Below the pieces are notes generated by a model, which was not told the DNA's origin, ran no database searches, and saw nothing but the letters and a program-made list of their open reading frames with translations. Position numbers and translations under genes: made by a program. 64,000 bases of DNA from JALQUL01 sp040382935 (GTDB taxonomy: Bacteria; Pseudomonadota; Gammaproteobacteria; Burkholderiales; Burkholderiaceae_C): NCBI GenBank assembly GCA_040382935.1, contig JBEIEP010000006.1, forward strand, positions 1-64,000, in the 5' to 3' direction. Positions 26,368-35,006 of the stretch are shown in pieces; within the stretch, counting starts at the first letter, position 1, and each line of letters starts with the position of its first letter.

Positions 26368-27891
26368 ATGAACACTAATGAATTTACCCGCATCGCCATT
26401 GTAGGCACAGGGGCCATGGGCCGGGGTATTGCCCAGATTGCCGCTCAGGCCGGTTCGCAAGTGCTGCTGTATGACGTATCCGAGGGCGCTGCAATGGCAG
26501 CAGCTACGGCGATACATGACCAATGGACGCGCTTGGCGGACAAAGGCAAATTGGCCGCGTCAGACGTCACTCTTTTTGCCAGTCGCCTGACGGTGGTTAC
26601 CCAACTGGCCGAACTGGCCGCTTGCGACCTAGTGGTCGAGGCCATTGTGGAGCGGCTTGAAACCAAGCAATCGCTGTTCAAATCGCTAGAGGCTGTGGTC
26701 AGCGCCCAATGCGTGTTGGCCAGCAACACCTCCAGTTTGTCGATCACCGCCATCGCTGCGGCACTGGCGCACCCAGCGCGTCTGGCCGGGTTTCATTTCT
26801 TTAACCCTGTTCCACTGATGAAGGTGGTGGAGGTGATTGGCGGTCTTCAAACCGATGAGTCGATCTGCCAACGCCTGAGTGACTATGCCAAAACCATGGG
26901 CCACACCCCGGTACGCGCCGCTGACACCCCGGGATTCATTGTTAACCATGCAGGGCGCGGCTACGGCACCGAGGCGCTGCGCATTGCGGGTGAATGTGTG
27001 GCCGATTTTGCGACCATTGACCGCATATTGAAGGACCAGGCAGGCTTTAAGTTGGGCCCCTTTGAGCTGATGGACCTAACAGCGCTAGACGTTTCCCACC
27101 CGGTCATGGAATCAATTTACCACCAGTACTTTCAAGAGCCGCGCTACCGCCCCAGCCCTATCACCGCACAACGCCTTGCGGGGGGGGTGTTGGGCCGCAA
27201 AAGCGGCCAGGGGTTTTACGGCTACGTTGACGGAAAAATAGTTGTCCCACCTGAGCCGCCCGTTCCGCCACTGCAATTGCCCGTGTCGGTCTGGATTTCT
27301 CCCAAAGCCAGCCGCCGCCAGGCCTTGATTGCGTTGGTTCACCAGTTAGGCGCCACCATTGAGTCGGGGCCACGCCCCAGCGACAAGGCACTCATTGTGG
27401 TGGCCCCATTGGGGTTTGATGTAACGACCATTGCGGCGGTGGAGCAACTGGACGCCACCCGCACTGTGGGCATAGATATGCTGATGGACGACGCACAAAC
27501 GCGCCGCCGCGTGATTGCCACCAACCCCGCCACGCGCGTGGATATGCGCGAGGCGGCCGCCGCCTTGTTTGCCGCCGACGGCAAACCGGTGAGTGTGATC
27601 AAAGACAGTGGCGGCTTTGTGACCCAGCGCGTGGTGGCCACTGTTGTGAACATTGGGGCCGATATCTGCCAGCAAGGGGTTTGCTCACCCACCGATTTGA
27701 ATTTGGCCGTGGAAATTGGCCTGGGCTACCCCCGAGGTCCGCTGGCACTGGGCGATTGGGTGGGGCCGGTGAACATCTTAGAAGTGTTGTTCAACCTGCA
27801 AACTGTGTACGGAGACCCCCGCTACCGCCCCTCGCCATGGTTGCGCAGGCGGGCCGCACTAGGTCTTAGCTTGATGCAGCTAGAGGTGTAG
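26368..27891 (+). CDS. 3-hydroxyacyl-CoA dehydrogenase, PaaH-like
   Basis: A 507-residue NAD-dependent dehydrogenase oxidising 3-hydroxyacyl-CoA to 3-oxoacyl-CoA. The Rossmann motif is GTGAMGRG (13-20). HFFNPVPLMKVVEVI carries the catalytic His and its partner region, and DTPGFIVN closes the domain. Two C-terminal dehydrogenase modules follow (about 190-285 and 405-500), the second entered by DSGGFVTQRVV, which is the PaaH/PaaC layout. With the PaaG-like isomerase 1.5 kb upstream it suggests aromatic or fatty acyl-CoA breakdown, but the rest of the phenylacetate operon is absent. Confidence 0.92.
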   Translation: MNTNEFTRIAIVGTGAMGRGIAQIAAQAGSQVLLYDVSEGAAMAAATAIHDQWTRLADKGKLAASDVTLFASRLTVVTQLAELAACDLVVEAIVERLETKQSLFKSLEAVVSAQCVLASNTSSLSITAIAAALAHPARLAGFHFFNPVPLMKVVEVIGGLQTDESICQRLSDYAKTMGHTPVRAADTPGFIVNHAGRGYGTEALRIAGECVADFATIDRILKDQAGFKLGPFELMDLTALDVSHPVMESIYHQYFQEPRYRPSPITAQRLAGGVLGRKSGQGFYGYVDGKIVVPPEPPVPPLQLPVSVWISPKASRRQALIALVHQLGATIESGPRPSDKALIVVAPLGFDVTTIAAVEQLDATRTVGIDMLMDDAQTRRRVIATNPATRVDMREAAAALFAADGKPVSVIKDSGGFVTQRVVATVVNIGADICQQGVCSPTDLNLAVEIGLGYPRGPLALGDWVGPVNILEVLFNLQTVYGDPRYRPSPWLRRRAALGLSLMQLEV

Positions 27892-27935
27892 AGCGCCAGC
27901 AACAGCGCGTTTTTCAGTCACAGAAAAGACAGTCT

Positions 27936-28655
27936 ATGCACGAACCCATGCTTACCATCGAGGAAAGAGAGGCCATCAACAGTGGCCGCTGGTTTTCTTC
28001 GCTTTCTCCTTCCCTTAGGCACGACATACTCCGATGCGCATTTGTACGACGCTTCAAAGACGGGCACCTGATTTGTGCCCGTGGCGATCCGCCCGAGGCG
28101 TGGATTGCCTGCGCCAAGGGAGCGATTCGGGTCAGCTCTACCTCGATCACGGGCAAGCAGATCACTTTGACGTATGTAGAACCGGGGATATGGTTTGGCG
28201 ACGTGGCGATTTTCGACGGGGACAGACGCACGCACGACGCCTACGCCCACGGGGAATGCACCATTTTGTGTGTAGCCACTGCCGATTTCAAGAAGATTTT
28301 GGCCACCCATGCCGAGTTGACCGAAGCCATGCTGCGCCTGCAGTCGCGCCGCATACGCCAGCTTTATGGTTTGGTGGAAGACTTAAACACCCTGCCCCTG
28401 CGCCCGCGCTTGGCCAAACAGTTGTTGCATTTGGTGCGCAGCTATGGCGTGCCCAGCCTGTCCGACCATCAAGAGATTCGCATCAGTTTGCAACTGGCCC
28501 AAGAAGAGTTGGCGCAGTTGGTAGGCGCATCGCGCCAGCGTGTGAACCAGGAGCTCAAAGCCATGGAGCGTGAGGACGTGATACGCGTGGACCCCAATGG
28601 GCTGGTGGTGCGCGACCGTGACGCGCTGCTTCGCATCGTAGAAATGAACGCCTAG
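27936..28655 (+). CDS. Crp/Fnr family transcription regulator
   Basis: A 239-residue regulator with an N-terminal cyclic-nucleotide-binding-type beta-roll (about 30-130: GHLICARGDPPEAWIACAKG, GIWFGDVAIFDGDRRTHDA) and a C-terminal winged helix. The recognition region is QEELAQLVGASRQRVNQELK (about 187-206). There is no N-terminal Cys cluster like that of FNR, so oxygen sensing through Fe-S is unlikely, and the ligand is unknown. It lies between the PaaH-like gene and the phosphotransferase gene on the same strand and may control this acyl-CoA cluster. Confidence 0.9.
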   Translation: MHEPMLTIEEREAINSGRWFSSLSPSLRHDILRCAFVRRFKDGHLICARGDPPEAWIACAKGAIRVSSTSITGKQITLTYVEPGIWFGDVAIFDGDRRTHDAYAHGECTILCVATADFKKILATHAELTEAMLRLQSRRIRQLYGLVEDLNTLPLRPRLAKQLLHLVRSYGVPSLSDHQEIRISLQLAQEELAQLVGASRQRVNQELKAMEREDVIRVDPNGLVVRDRDALLRIVEMNA

Positions 28656-28691
28656 ACGGCACGGACTACCTTTTATAGAACCCTCCCCACC

Positions 28692-29783
28692 ATGAGCGAC
28701 TTTGACCATTTTGTAGGCACCCGGGCGGTGTCGGGCAAGCACCAGTTTGATGTGACCGCACTAGAGCGCTGGCTGCAAGCGAATTTGCCCGGATTTATCG
28801 GCCCCCTGGCGGTAGAGATGTTCAAAGGAGGGCAAAGCAACCCCACCTACAAGCTTTTAACACCTGGCAAGGCCTACGTGATGCGCGCCAAGCCCGGCCC
28901 GGCCAGTCAGTTGTTGCCCTCGGCCCACGCCATCGAGCGCGAATACGCCGTGATGAAGGCCTTGGCCGACACCGACGTGCCGGTGGCGCAAATGCACGTG
29001 CTGTGCGAGGACGAGGCGGTGATTGGCCGTGCCTTTTACATTATGTCTTTTGTAGAGGGCCGCGTGTTGTGGGACCAATCGCTGCCGGGCATGACGCAAG
29101 CGCAGCGTGCTGACATCTATTACGAAATGAACCGCGTCATTGCAGCGCTGCACAAGGTGGACTTTGCCAGTAAAGGGCTGGCGCAGTTTGGCAAAAGCGG
29201 CAACTACTTTGAGCGCCAGATTGGCCGTTGGACCAAGCAGTACCAAGCCTCCGTCATTGAACCCAACGCCGGTATGGACCAGCTAATCGCCTGGCTGCCC
29301 GCCCATATCCCGTTAGCAGCACAGGGCGATAAGCTGACCTGCATAGTGCATGGTGATTTCCGCTTGGACAACCTCATTTTTCACCCCACCGAGCCCAAGG
29401 TTTTGGCCGTGCTGGATTGGGAACTTTCAACCCTGGGCCACCCCTTTGCTGACTTTAGCTACCACGGCATGGCCTGGCACATTCCGCCAGGTTTGTTCCG
29501 CGGCATTGGAGGGCTTGACCTACCCGCATTGGGGATACCTTCAGAGGCTCAGTACCTGGCCCGTTACTGCGAACGCACCCAATTTTGTGCCCCCGAGGCG
29601 CTTAAAAAGGACTGGAATTTTTATATGGCCTACAACCTGTTCAGGATCGCGGCCATATTGCAAGGCATTGCCAAACGCGCCCAAATGGGCACGGCCTCGA
29701 GTGCCCAGGCCAGCACCACCTCGAGTGGCGTGTCAACTTTGTCGGCCATGGCTTGGCAATTTGCACAAAAAGCCAGCCAGTAG
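28692..29783 (+). CDS. APH-type phosphotransferase, ACAD10/11 kinase-like
   Basis: A 363-residue protein kinase-like fold protein. KGGQSNPTYKL is the nucleotide loop, IVHGDFRLDNLIF the catalytic loop (Asp in HGD) and AVLDWELSTLGHP the metal-binding DWE motif. Aminoglycoside resistance is unlikely. This subfamily matches the N-terminal part of animal ACAD10/ACAD11 and LvaA of Pseudomonas, which phosphorylate 4-hydroxyacyl-CoA. The next gene, 55 bases on, encodes the matching acyl-CoA dehydrogenase. The tail is Ser/Thr/Ala-rich. Confidence 0.87.
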   Translation: MSDFDHFVGTRAVSGKHQFDVTALERWLQANLPGFIGPLAVEMFKGGQSNPTYKLLTPGKAYVMRAKPGPASQLLPSAHAIEREYAVMKALADTDVPVAQMHVLCEDEAVIGRAFYIMSFVEGRVLWDQSLPGMTQAQRADIYYEMNRVIAALHKVDFASKGLAQFGKSGNYFERQIGRWTKQYQASVIEPNAGMDQLIAWLPAHIPLAAQGDKLTCIVHGDFRLDNLIFHPTEPKVLAVLDWELSTLGHPFADFSYHGMAWHIPPGLFRGIGGLDLPALGIPSEAQYLARYCERTQFCAPEALKKDWNFYMAYNLFRIAAILQGIAKRAQMGTASSAQASTTSSGVSTLSAMAWQFAQKASQ

Positions 29784-29838
29784 GCCCCCGTTAACCTTGC
29801 CAATCACTTCACCCCCTCTTTAACCAAAGAAAGCCCGT

Positions 29839-31113
29839 ATGGATTTCGAATACTCCGCCAAAACCCAAGACCTGCGTGTACGCCTACTTGCATTTATGCG
29901 CGAGTACATTTACCCCGCTGAAAGCCAGTACGAGAAAGAACTGCTGGAGCACACCCAAAATGGCCTGCGCTGGACTCCCCTTGCCACGGTTGAAAACCTC
30001 AAACCCAAGGCCCAGGCCGCAGGCCTATGGAATCTGTTTTTACCGGTGGACTCTGCTGCCCATGCTGGCGTACAAGGCGCGGGCCTGACCAACCAAGAGT
30101 ACGCCCCGCTGGCTGAAATCATGGGCCATGTGCCTTGGTGCAGCGAGGTGTTCAACTGCTCGGCACCCGATACGGGCAATATGGAAACCATTGCGCGCTA
30201 CGGTTCACCGGAAAACCGTGAACGTTGGTTGCAACCTCTATTGCAAGGCAAGATTCGCTCCGCTTTTGCCATGACAGAACCCGAAGTGGCCTCTAGCGAC
30301 GCCACCAACATCAGCACCCGCATCGAGCGAGACGGTGACGATTACGTGATCAATGGCCATAAATGGTGGATTTCTGGTGCCAACGACCCGCGCTGCGCCG
30401 TGTTTATTGTGATGGGCAAAACCGACCCAGAGGCGCCACGCCACTCCCAGCAAAGCATGATTTTGGTGCCCGCTGACGCCAAAGGCATACGCATCGTTAG
30501 GCCCCTAACCGTGCTGGGGTATGACGACGCGCCACACGGCCACGCCGAGATGTACTTTGAGAACGTGCGCGTACCGGCCAATAACATTTTGCTGGGTGAA
30601 GGTCGCGGCTTTGAGATCGCTCAAGGCCGTTTAGGGCCTGGGCGCATTCACCACTGCATGCGTCTGATCGGCTTGGCCGAGCGGGCCTTGGAGTTGATGT
30701 GCCGCCGTGCCGCCTCGCGCGTGGCGTTTGGCAAAACCATTGCCTCACAAACCGTGACGCAAGAGCGAATAGCCGAAGCCCGTTGCCAAATCGATATGGC
30801 ACGTCTGCTTACCATGAAGGCCGCCTGGCTGATGGACATTGCGGGCAATAAAGTGGCCAAAAATGAAATCGCCATGATCAAGGTGGTGGCACCCCAGATG
30901 GCGTGCCGGATCATTGACTGGGCCATACAAGCCCACGGCGGCGGCGGACTGAGCCAGGACTTTCCTTTGGCCAGTGCTTATGCCCAGGCCCGCACCTTGC
31001 GCTTTGCCGACGGCCCCGATGAAGTCCATCGCAACGCGATTGCCAAACTCGAGTTGGGTAAATACGACCCCAACGCCGAACCGGTTGAAATGCCGATTAC
31101 CAGGGGCTGCTAA
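29839..31113 (+). CDS. Acyl-CoA dehydrogenase, ACAD10/11-like
   Basis: A 424-residue FAD flavoprotein. FAMTEPEVASSDATNI and KWWISGANDPRC are the flavin- and substrate-site strands. QAHGGGGLSQDFPLA and RFADGPDEVHRNAIAKLELG near the C-terminus are typical of the ACAD10/11 and LvaC branch. With the kinase encoded just upstream it could convert a phosphorylated 4-hydroxyacyl-CoA to the enoyl-CoA for beta-oxidation. It is probably co-transcribed with the kinase gene and converges with the LuxR gene 43 bases away. Confidence 0.92.
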   Translation: MDFEYSAKTQDLRVRLLAFMREYIYPAESQYEKELLEHTQNGLRWTPLATVENLKPKAQAAGLWNLFLPVDSAAHAGVQGAGLTNQEYAPLAEIMGHVPWCSEVFNCSAPDTGNMETIARYGSPENRERWLQPLLQGKIRSAFAMTEPEVASSDATNISTRIERDGDDYVINGHKWWISGANDPRCAVFIVMGKTDPEAPRHSQQSMILVPADAKGIRIVRPLTVLGYDDAPHGHAEMYFENVRVPANNILLGEGRGFEIAQGRLGPGRIHHCMRLIGLAERALELMCRRAASRVAFGKTIASQTVTQERIAEARCQIDMARLLTMKAAWLMDIAGNKVAKNEIAMIKVVAPQMACRIIDWAIQAHGGGGLSQDFPLASAYAQARTLRFADGPDEVHRNAIAKLELGKYDPNAEPVEMPITRGC

Positions 31114-31156
31114 AGTAGGCGGCCCAATTCGCTGTGGCCTTTTTGAGCTAGCTTGG

Positions 31157-31888
31157 CTAATTGGTCAAGCCCTTAGCCACGCCCACGGCGATGGCCTGTG
31201 TACGGTTTTTGACGCCCAACTTGCGAATCAGGTTGTTCATGTGAAAGACCACCGTAGGCTCTGATATCTCAAGCTTGAGTGCAATATCACTGGCGGTGTA
31301 GCCACGTGCAGCCCAACTCAGACAGCTCATCTCGCGCCTGCTTATTTTTGGAAGTGAAGCGTTGAGCTGCGCCGGCATGATGCGTACGATAAGGTAATGC
31401 ATCAAAGCGACGGATAGCACTTCAAGCCCCTCCGCCTGCCCTGGTGGGCCATAGGCCGCTTGTGCGTCTGGCCCCGCGCATACCAAAGCCATTTTCCACA
31501 CCGGGTCTTGTGACACGCGCGCAACCATGCCCGATCGAAATTGCGCCTGCTCGCAAATCGCCGTATGTAGGCTTGGGGCAGTTTCGGTTCCGGACAAGGT
31601 CCACCGCGACACCCCGTTTTGGGAAATATCCGTAGGCAACAAATTGTCTGAAGCACCCAACGGTAATCCGAGGTACTGTTCCGCCCACAAAGCGTTTGAC
31701 GAAAACGCCCAAGCAATCGGTTCGACATAGGGGCGATCGCAACGTATGGTACAAAAAAAACCTGGGGCCCCTAGCTCAACAACCGCATCACTTACTACCG
31801 CCGTCAATGCCTCAACATTGGCGGCGAGGCTCAAGCGATACAGTAACTTAATATCTAGCATTGCGGGCAAACACTTCATATCTGACAT
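31157..31888 (-). CDS. LuxR-type regulator with autoinducer-binding-like domain
   Basis: A 243-residue protein. The N-terminal about 165 residues resemble the acyl-homoserine-lactone-binding fold: LWAEQYLGLPLGASDN and SRWTL keep the Trp, Tyr and Asp positions of TraR/LuxR, but the Pro after Asp is Asn. The C-terminal LuxR helix-turn-helix spans about 178-240 (SRREMSCLSWAARGYTASDI, ISEPTVVFHMNNLIRKLGVK). No luxI-type synthase is present in the window, so this is a LuxR solo. It converges with the acyl-CoA dehydrogenase gene. Confidence 0.85.
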   Translation of the reverse strand: MSDMKCLPAMLDIKLLYRLSLAANVEALTAVVSDAVVELGAPGFFCTIRCDRPYVEPIAWAFSSNALWAEQYLGLPLGASDNLLPTDISQNGVSRWTLSGTETAPSLHTAICEQAQFRSGMVARVSQDPVWKMALVCAGPDAQAAYGPPGQAEGLEVLSVALMHYLIVRIMPAQLNASLPKISRREMSCLSWAARGYTASDIALKLEISEPTVVFHMNNLIRKLGVKNRTQAIAVGVAKGLTN

Positions 31889-32127
31889 AGCGCGCGCGGG
31901 ACGGGTACGCGAGTGAAATCCAAGCAGGGCGCGTTTGCAAATGCAGCATCATACGTAAATTCCCGAAAAAAACGGGGATTCCTTTGGTCAATCGGGATGT
32001 TTGAGTCTACCAAATCGCACACCTGAACTGCAAAAACCGTTTAAATAGGTTCGACACAACGTTGGGAACAAACCCGCTGCACGGGCAATTGCAAGCTGCA
32101 ATCGCAACAGGAACGGATCGAAAAATT
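31889..32127. other. Intergenic region upstream of the LuxR gene
   Basis: This 239-base stretch contains no plausible gene. It holds an imperfect inverted repeat AATTCCCG...CGGGGATT (31958-31980) and a perfect one, ATTGCA-AGC-TGCAAT (32088-32102). Either could be a regulator site for the LuxR gene or a structure in the RNA downstream of tRNA-Arg. Neither is followed by a T-run. Confidence 0.35.
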
Positions 32128-32204
<77 letters not shown>

Positions 32205-32246
32205 ATGGAGGGTGACCGCTGCAAAGCAAAAACAGCGAAAGAGAAA

Positions 32247-32323
32247 TGGTCGGAGTACAAGGATTCGAACCTTGGACCCCCTGGTCCCAAACCAGGTGCG
32301 CTACCAGACTGCGCCACACTCCG
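32247..32323 (-). tRNA. tRNA-Pro (UGG)
   Basis: The minus strand folds with acceptor stem CGGAGTG/TACTCCG (one mismatch-type pair), D-arm GCGCAGTCTGGTAGCGC, anticodon stem CCTGG with loop TTTGGGA (anticodon TGG), T-loop GGTTCGAATCC and encoded CCA at 32247-32249. The 199 bases upstream of it (32324-32522) hold no gene I can support and should contain the tRNA promoter and that of the CaiB/BaiF gene. Confidence 0.95.
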
Positions 32324-32522
32324 ACAAGGGGTAAATTGTAGCGTGTGTTTGATGATTTTCTACAGGCCTTGTGTGTTGATACCACAAATTTAAGACCCAG
32401 GTTGCCCAGGCAGGCAATGGGCATTCGCGCAAGGGCTGCGCAGGGTATTTGTAACATTCGCCAGCAATAATCACCAGGAACAAGGACAATCACACCCATA
32501 GCGCCTCGCCACCCCACCTCCG

Positions 32523-33452
32523 ATGACCACTACGCTCAGCTCAAAAAGAAGTCCCAAACCCCTAGCGGGGGTACGCGTGTTAAGTCTCGCCCTTAATTTA
32601 CCCGGGCCGGCTGCCCTGATGCAATGCCAGCAATTGGGGGCGCGCTGCGTAAAGCTAGAGCCGCCAGGCCCTGCCAACACCACGGGGCTGGGTGACCCTA
32701 TGGCCGCCTACCGGCCCGTCGCCTATCGCGCCCTGCACCAAGGGGTTAGAACCGTGGTGGCCGATTTAAAGTCATTGGCAGGCCAACAGGTGCTACACAA
32801 AGCCCTGGCCAAAACCGACGTACTGCTTACCTCGTTTCGCCCTTCTGCGCTTAAAAAGCTGGGGCTGTCGTTTGCCGACCTGCAAAAGCGGTATCCGCAA
32901 CTCAACCAGGTGGCCATTGTTGGCGCCCCCGCACCACGCCAAGAAGAACCCGGCCACGACTTAACCTATATGGCCGAGAACGACCTGGTGGTTGGCCTAG
33001 ACCTGCCGCCCAGCCTATACGCTGATATGGGCGGCTCGTTAATGGCGACACAGGCTATTTTGGAACTGCTGTTGTTGCAGCGTGCGGCAAAGGCCAAACG
33101 TCCCTACCAGATCGCTAAAGGCCGCTACCGGGAGGTTGCGCTGTCTGACGCGGCCGCCTACCTGGGCCTGCCACGCGCCTGGCAATTGACAACCCCCGGC
33201 CAGGCCGTGGGCGGTGGCCACGCCGGTTACAAGGTCTATGCCTGCAAAGATGGCCGTGTGGCCATCGCAGCACTGGAACCCCATTTTGCAGCGCGCCTGG
33301 CCCAGGCGGCAGGAATGGACAACCCGGCCTTGGTTGCCATGACCGCACCTGCCACTCATTTAGCAATTGCGGCGTGGTGCAGCACCCAAACCCGCAAGCA
33401 ATTGGCCCGAATTGCCCAGCAGTTGGATATTCCTATGCACGACCTGGCCTAA
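32523..33452 (+). CDS. CaiB/BaiF family CoA-transferase-like protein
   Basis: A 309-residue family III CoA-transferase or acyl-CoA racemase-like protein. The start PLAGVRVLSLALNLPGPAAL and KLEPPGPANTTG match the N-terminal family fold, and the Asp in GHDLTYMAEND corresponds to the acyl-accepting Asp of formyl-CoA transferase. YKVYACKDGRVAIAALEPHF is the C-terminal signature. It is about 70-90 residues shorter than typical enzymes, mainly at the C-terminus, so activity is plausible but not assured. The substrate is unknown; it may act with the acyl-CoA genes to the left. Confidence 0.82.
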   Translation: MTTTLSSKRSPKPLAGVRVLSLALNLPGPAALMQCQQLGARCVKLEPPGPANTTGLGDPMAAYRPVAYRALHQGVRTVVADLKSLAGQQVLHKALAKTDVLLTSFRPSALKKLGLSFADLQKRYPQLNQVAIVGAPAPRQEEPGHDLTYMAENDLVVGLDLPPSLYADMGGSLMATQAILELLLLQRAAKAKRPYQIAKGRYREVALSDAAAYLGLPRAWQLTTPGQAVGGGHAGYKVYACKDGRVAIAALEPHFAARLAQAAGMDNPALVAMTAPATHLAIAAWCSTQTRKQLARIAQQLDIPMHDLA

Positions 33453-33485
33453 GGCACTTTCTCCCATTTGATAACTAAGACCCGC

Positions 33486-35006
33486 ATGACCCGACTCTCT
33501 CATCGCCTGCATTCCCTCTCTGACACCCAACTGGCCGCCATGTCGCGCGGCATAGAAAAAGAAAGCCTGCGTGTACTGCCCTCTGGGTCGCTGGCCTTAA
33601 CGCCGCACCCGACGCGGCTTGGCAGCGCCCTCACCCATGCACAAATCACCACCGATTACAGCGAATCTCAGTTGGAATTGATTACGGGCGTGCATCGCAC
33701 CCCAGAATCTTGCTTAGGAGAGCTGACGCACATCCACCAATCGGTGTTGCAGCACCTGGGCGATGAAATGCTATGGGTGTCCAGCATGCCCTGTGGCCTG
33801 CCAACGGACGAAACCATCCCCATTGGCCGCTATGGCTCGTCCAACATTGGGCGCGCCAAAAGCGTGTACCGCATGGGGCTGGGGTTTCGCTACGGCAGGC
33901 GTATGCAGACCATATCGGGCATCCATTACAACTGGTCGCTGCCTGGCCTTTCCACGAACGACTACTTTTCGCTGATTCGCAACTTCAGGCGGCAAGTTTT
34001 CGTGTTGATGATATTGACCGGCGCCTCCCCCGCCGTTTGTAAAACCTTTGTCGCAGGGCGCCAGCATGGCTTGCAGCCGCTGGGCGATACGGGCACCTTG
34101 GCACTGCCCTATGCGACCTCACTGCGAATGGGAAACCTAGGCTACCAAAGCGACGCGCAGGCCGGTATTGCCGCCAGCTTTAACAGCCTGGAGAGTTACG
34201 GGGCTTCCTTGCAGGAGGCCTTAACCCGCCCCTACCCTGCCTACGAGCAGGTCGGCATACGCAACCCAGGCGGCGACTACAACCAATTGGCCACCTCGCT
34301 ACTGCAAATTGAGAACGAGTACTACGGCACCATTCGCCCCAAGCGCGTTATTGCCATAGGCGAGCGCCCCTTGCACGCCCTACGAGAGCGCGGGGTGGAG
34401 TACATCGAAGTGCGCTGCCTAGACCTGAACCCCTTTTTAACCGTAGGGATAGATGCGCCCACCACCCGGTTGATTGACCTGTTGCTGCTGCACTGCTTGT
34501 TGTCCGACAGCCCACCGGACTCTGTGGACGATTTGGCCGAGCTGGCGCACAACCAGCAAGCCGTCGCCAGCCAGGGGCGCGACCCCGCACTGCAGCTTCA
34601 GCGTGCTGGTCAGTCGGTGAACGCCTTTGCTTGGGGCATGGAGATATTGGACCGATGCAGACCTATTGCCCACCGCGTCGATTCGGCGCTTGGTGGCCAA
34701 GCCTATAACGAGGCCTTGACCTTGATGCAATCGCGTCTGGCCCAACCTGAAAAACTGCCCTCTGCACAGGTTTTGGCGTCTATGGCCAGTGACCATCACA
34801 ACTCCCATAACCGGTTTGTCAAGGCCCATTCGGTGCAGACCCGCCAAGCGCTTTTGGCACTGCCCTATTCAGCGGCCCAACGTGAAGCCCACGAGAAAGC
34901 CGTGGCCGAGTCCTTGGCCGCCCAGCAGGCCATTGAGCAAAGCGATACCCTGTCGTTTGAGGCCTTTAGGGCGCACTACGTGGACCCTGCCAGGCTTGCC
35001 GTTTAG
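33486..35006 (+). CDS. gshA: Glutamate-cysteine ligase
   Basis: The first and limiting enzyme of glutathione synthesis, joining glutamate and cysteine with ATP. The 506-residue protein is of the gammaproteobacterial GshA type. Motifs include MSRGIEKESLRV near the start, DYSESQLELITG, SGIHYNWSLP and YIEVRCLDLNPF. A TTG six codons upstream is open, but ATG 33486 is preferred. Its TAG stop shares TTAG (35003-35006) with the stop of the convergent radical SAM gene. Confidence 0.94.
   Translation: MTRLSHRLHSLSDTQLAAMSRGIEKESLRVLPSGSLALTPHPTRLGSALTHAQITTDYSESQLELITGVHRTPESCLGELTHIHQSVLQHLGDEMLWVSSMPCGLPTDETIPIGRYGSSNIGRAKSVYRMGLGFRYGRRMQTISGIHYNWSLPGLSTNDYFSLIRNFRRQVFVLMILTGASPAVCKTFVAGRQHGLQPLGDTGTLALPYATSLRMGNLGYQSDAQAGIAASFNSLESYGASLQEALTRPYPAYEQVGIRNPGGDYNQLATSLLQIENEYYGTIRPKRVIAIGERPLHALRERGVEYIEVRCLDLNPFLTVGIDAPTTRLIDLLLLHCLLSDSPPDSVDDLAELAHNQQAVASQGRDPALQLQRAGQSVNAFAWGMEILDRCRPIAHRVDSALGGQAYNEALTLMQSRLAQPEKLPSAQVLASMASDHHNSHNRFVKAHSVQTRQALLALPYSAAQREAHEKAVAESLAAQQAIEQSDTLSFEAFRAHYVDPARLAV

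Noticed and set aside
28692..29783. Aminoglycoside resistance kinase
   Set aside because: The fold is shared, but the sequence pattern and the adjacent acyl-CoA dehydrogenase fit the ACAD10/11-type kinase better.
31958..31980. Inverted repeat AATTCCCG / CGGGGATT as a terminator
   Set aside because: It has a mismatch and no T-run in either direction, and lies upstream of the LuxR gene rather than after a gene.
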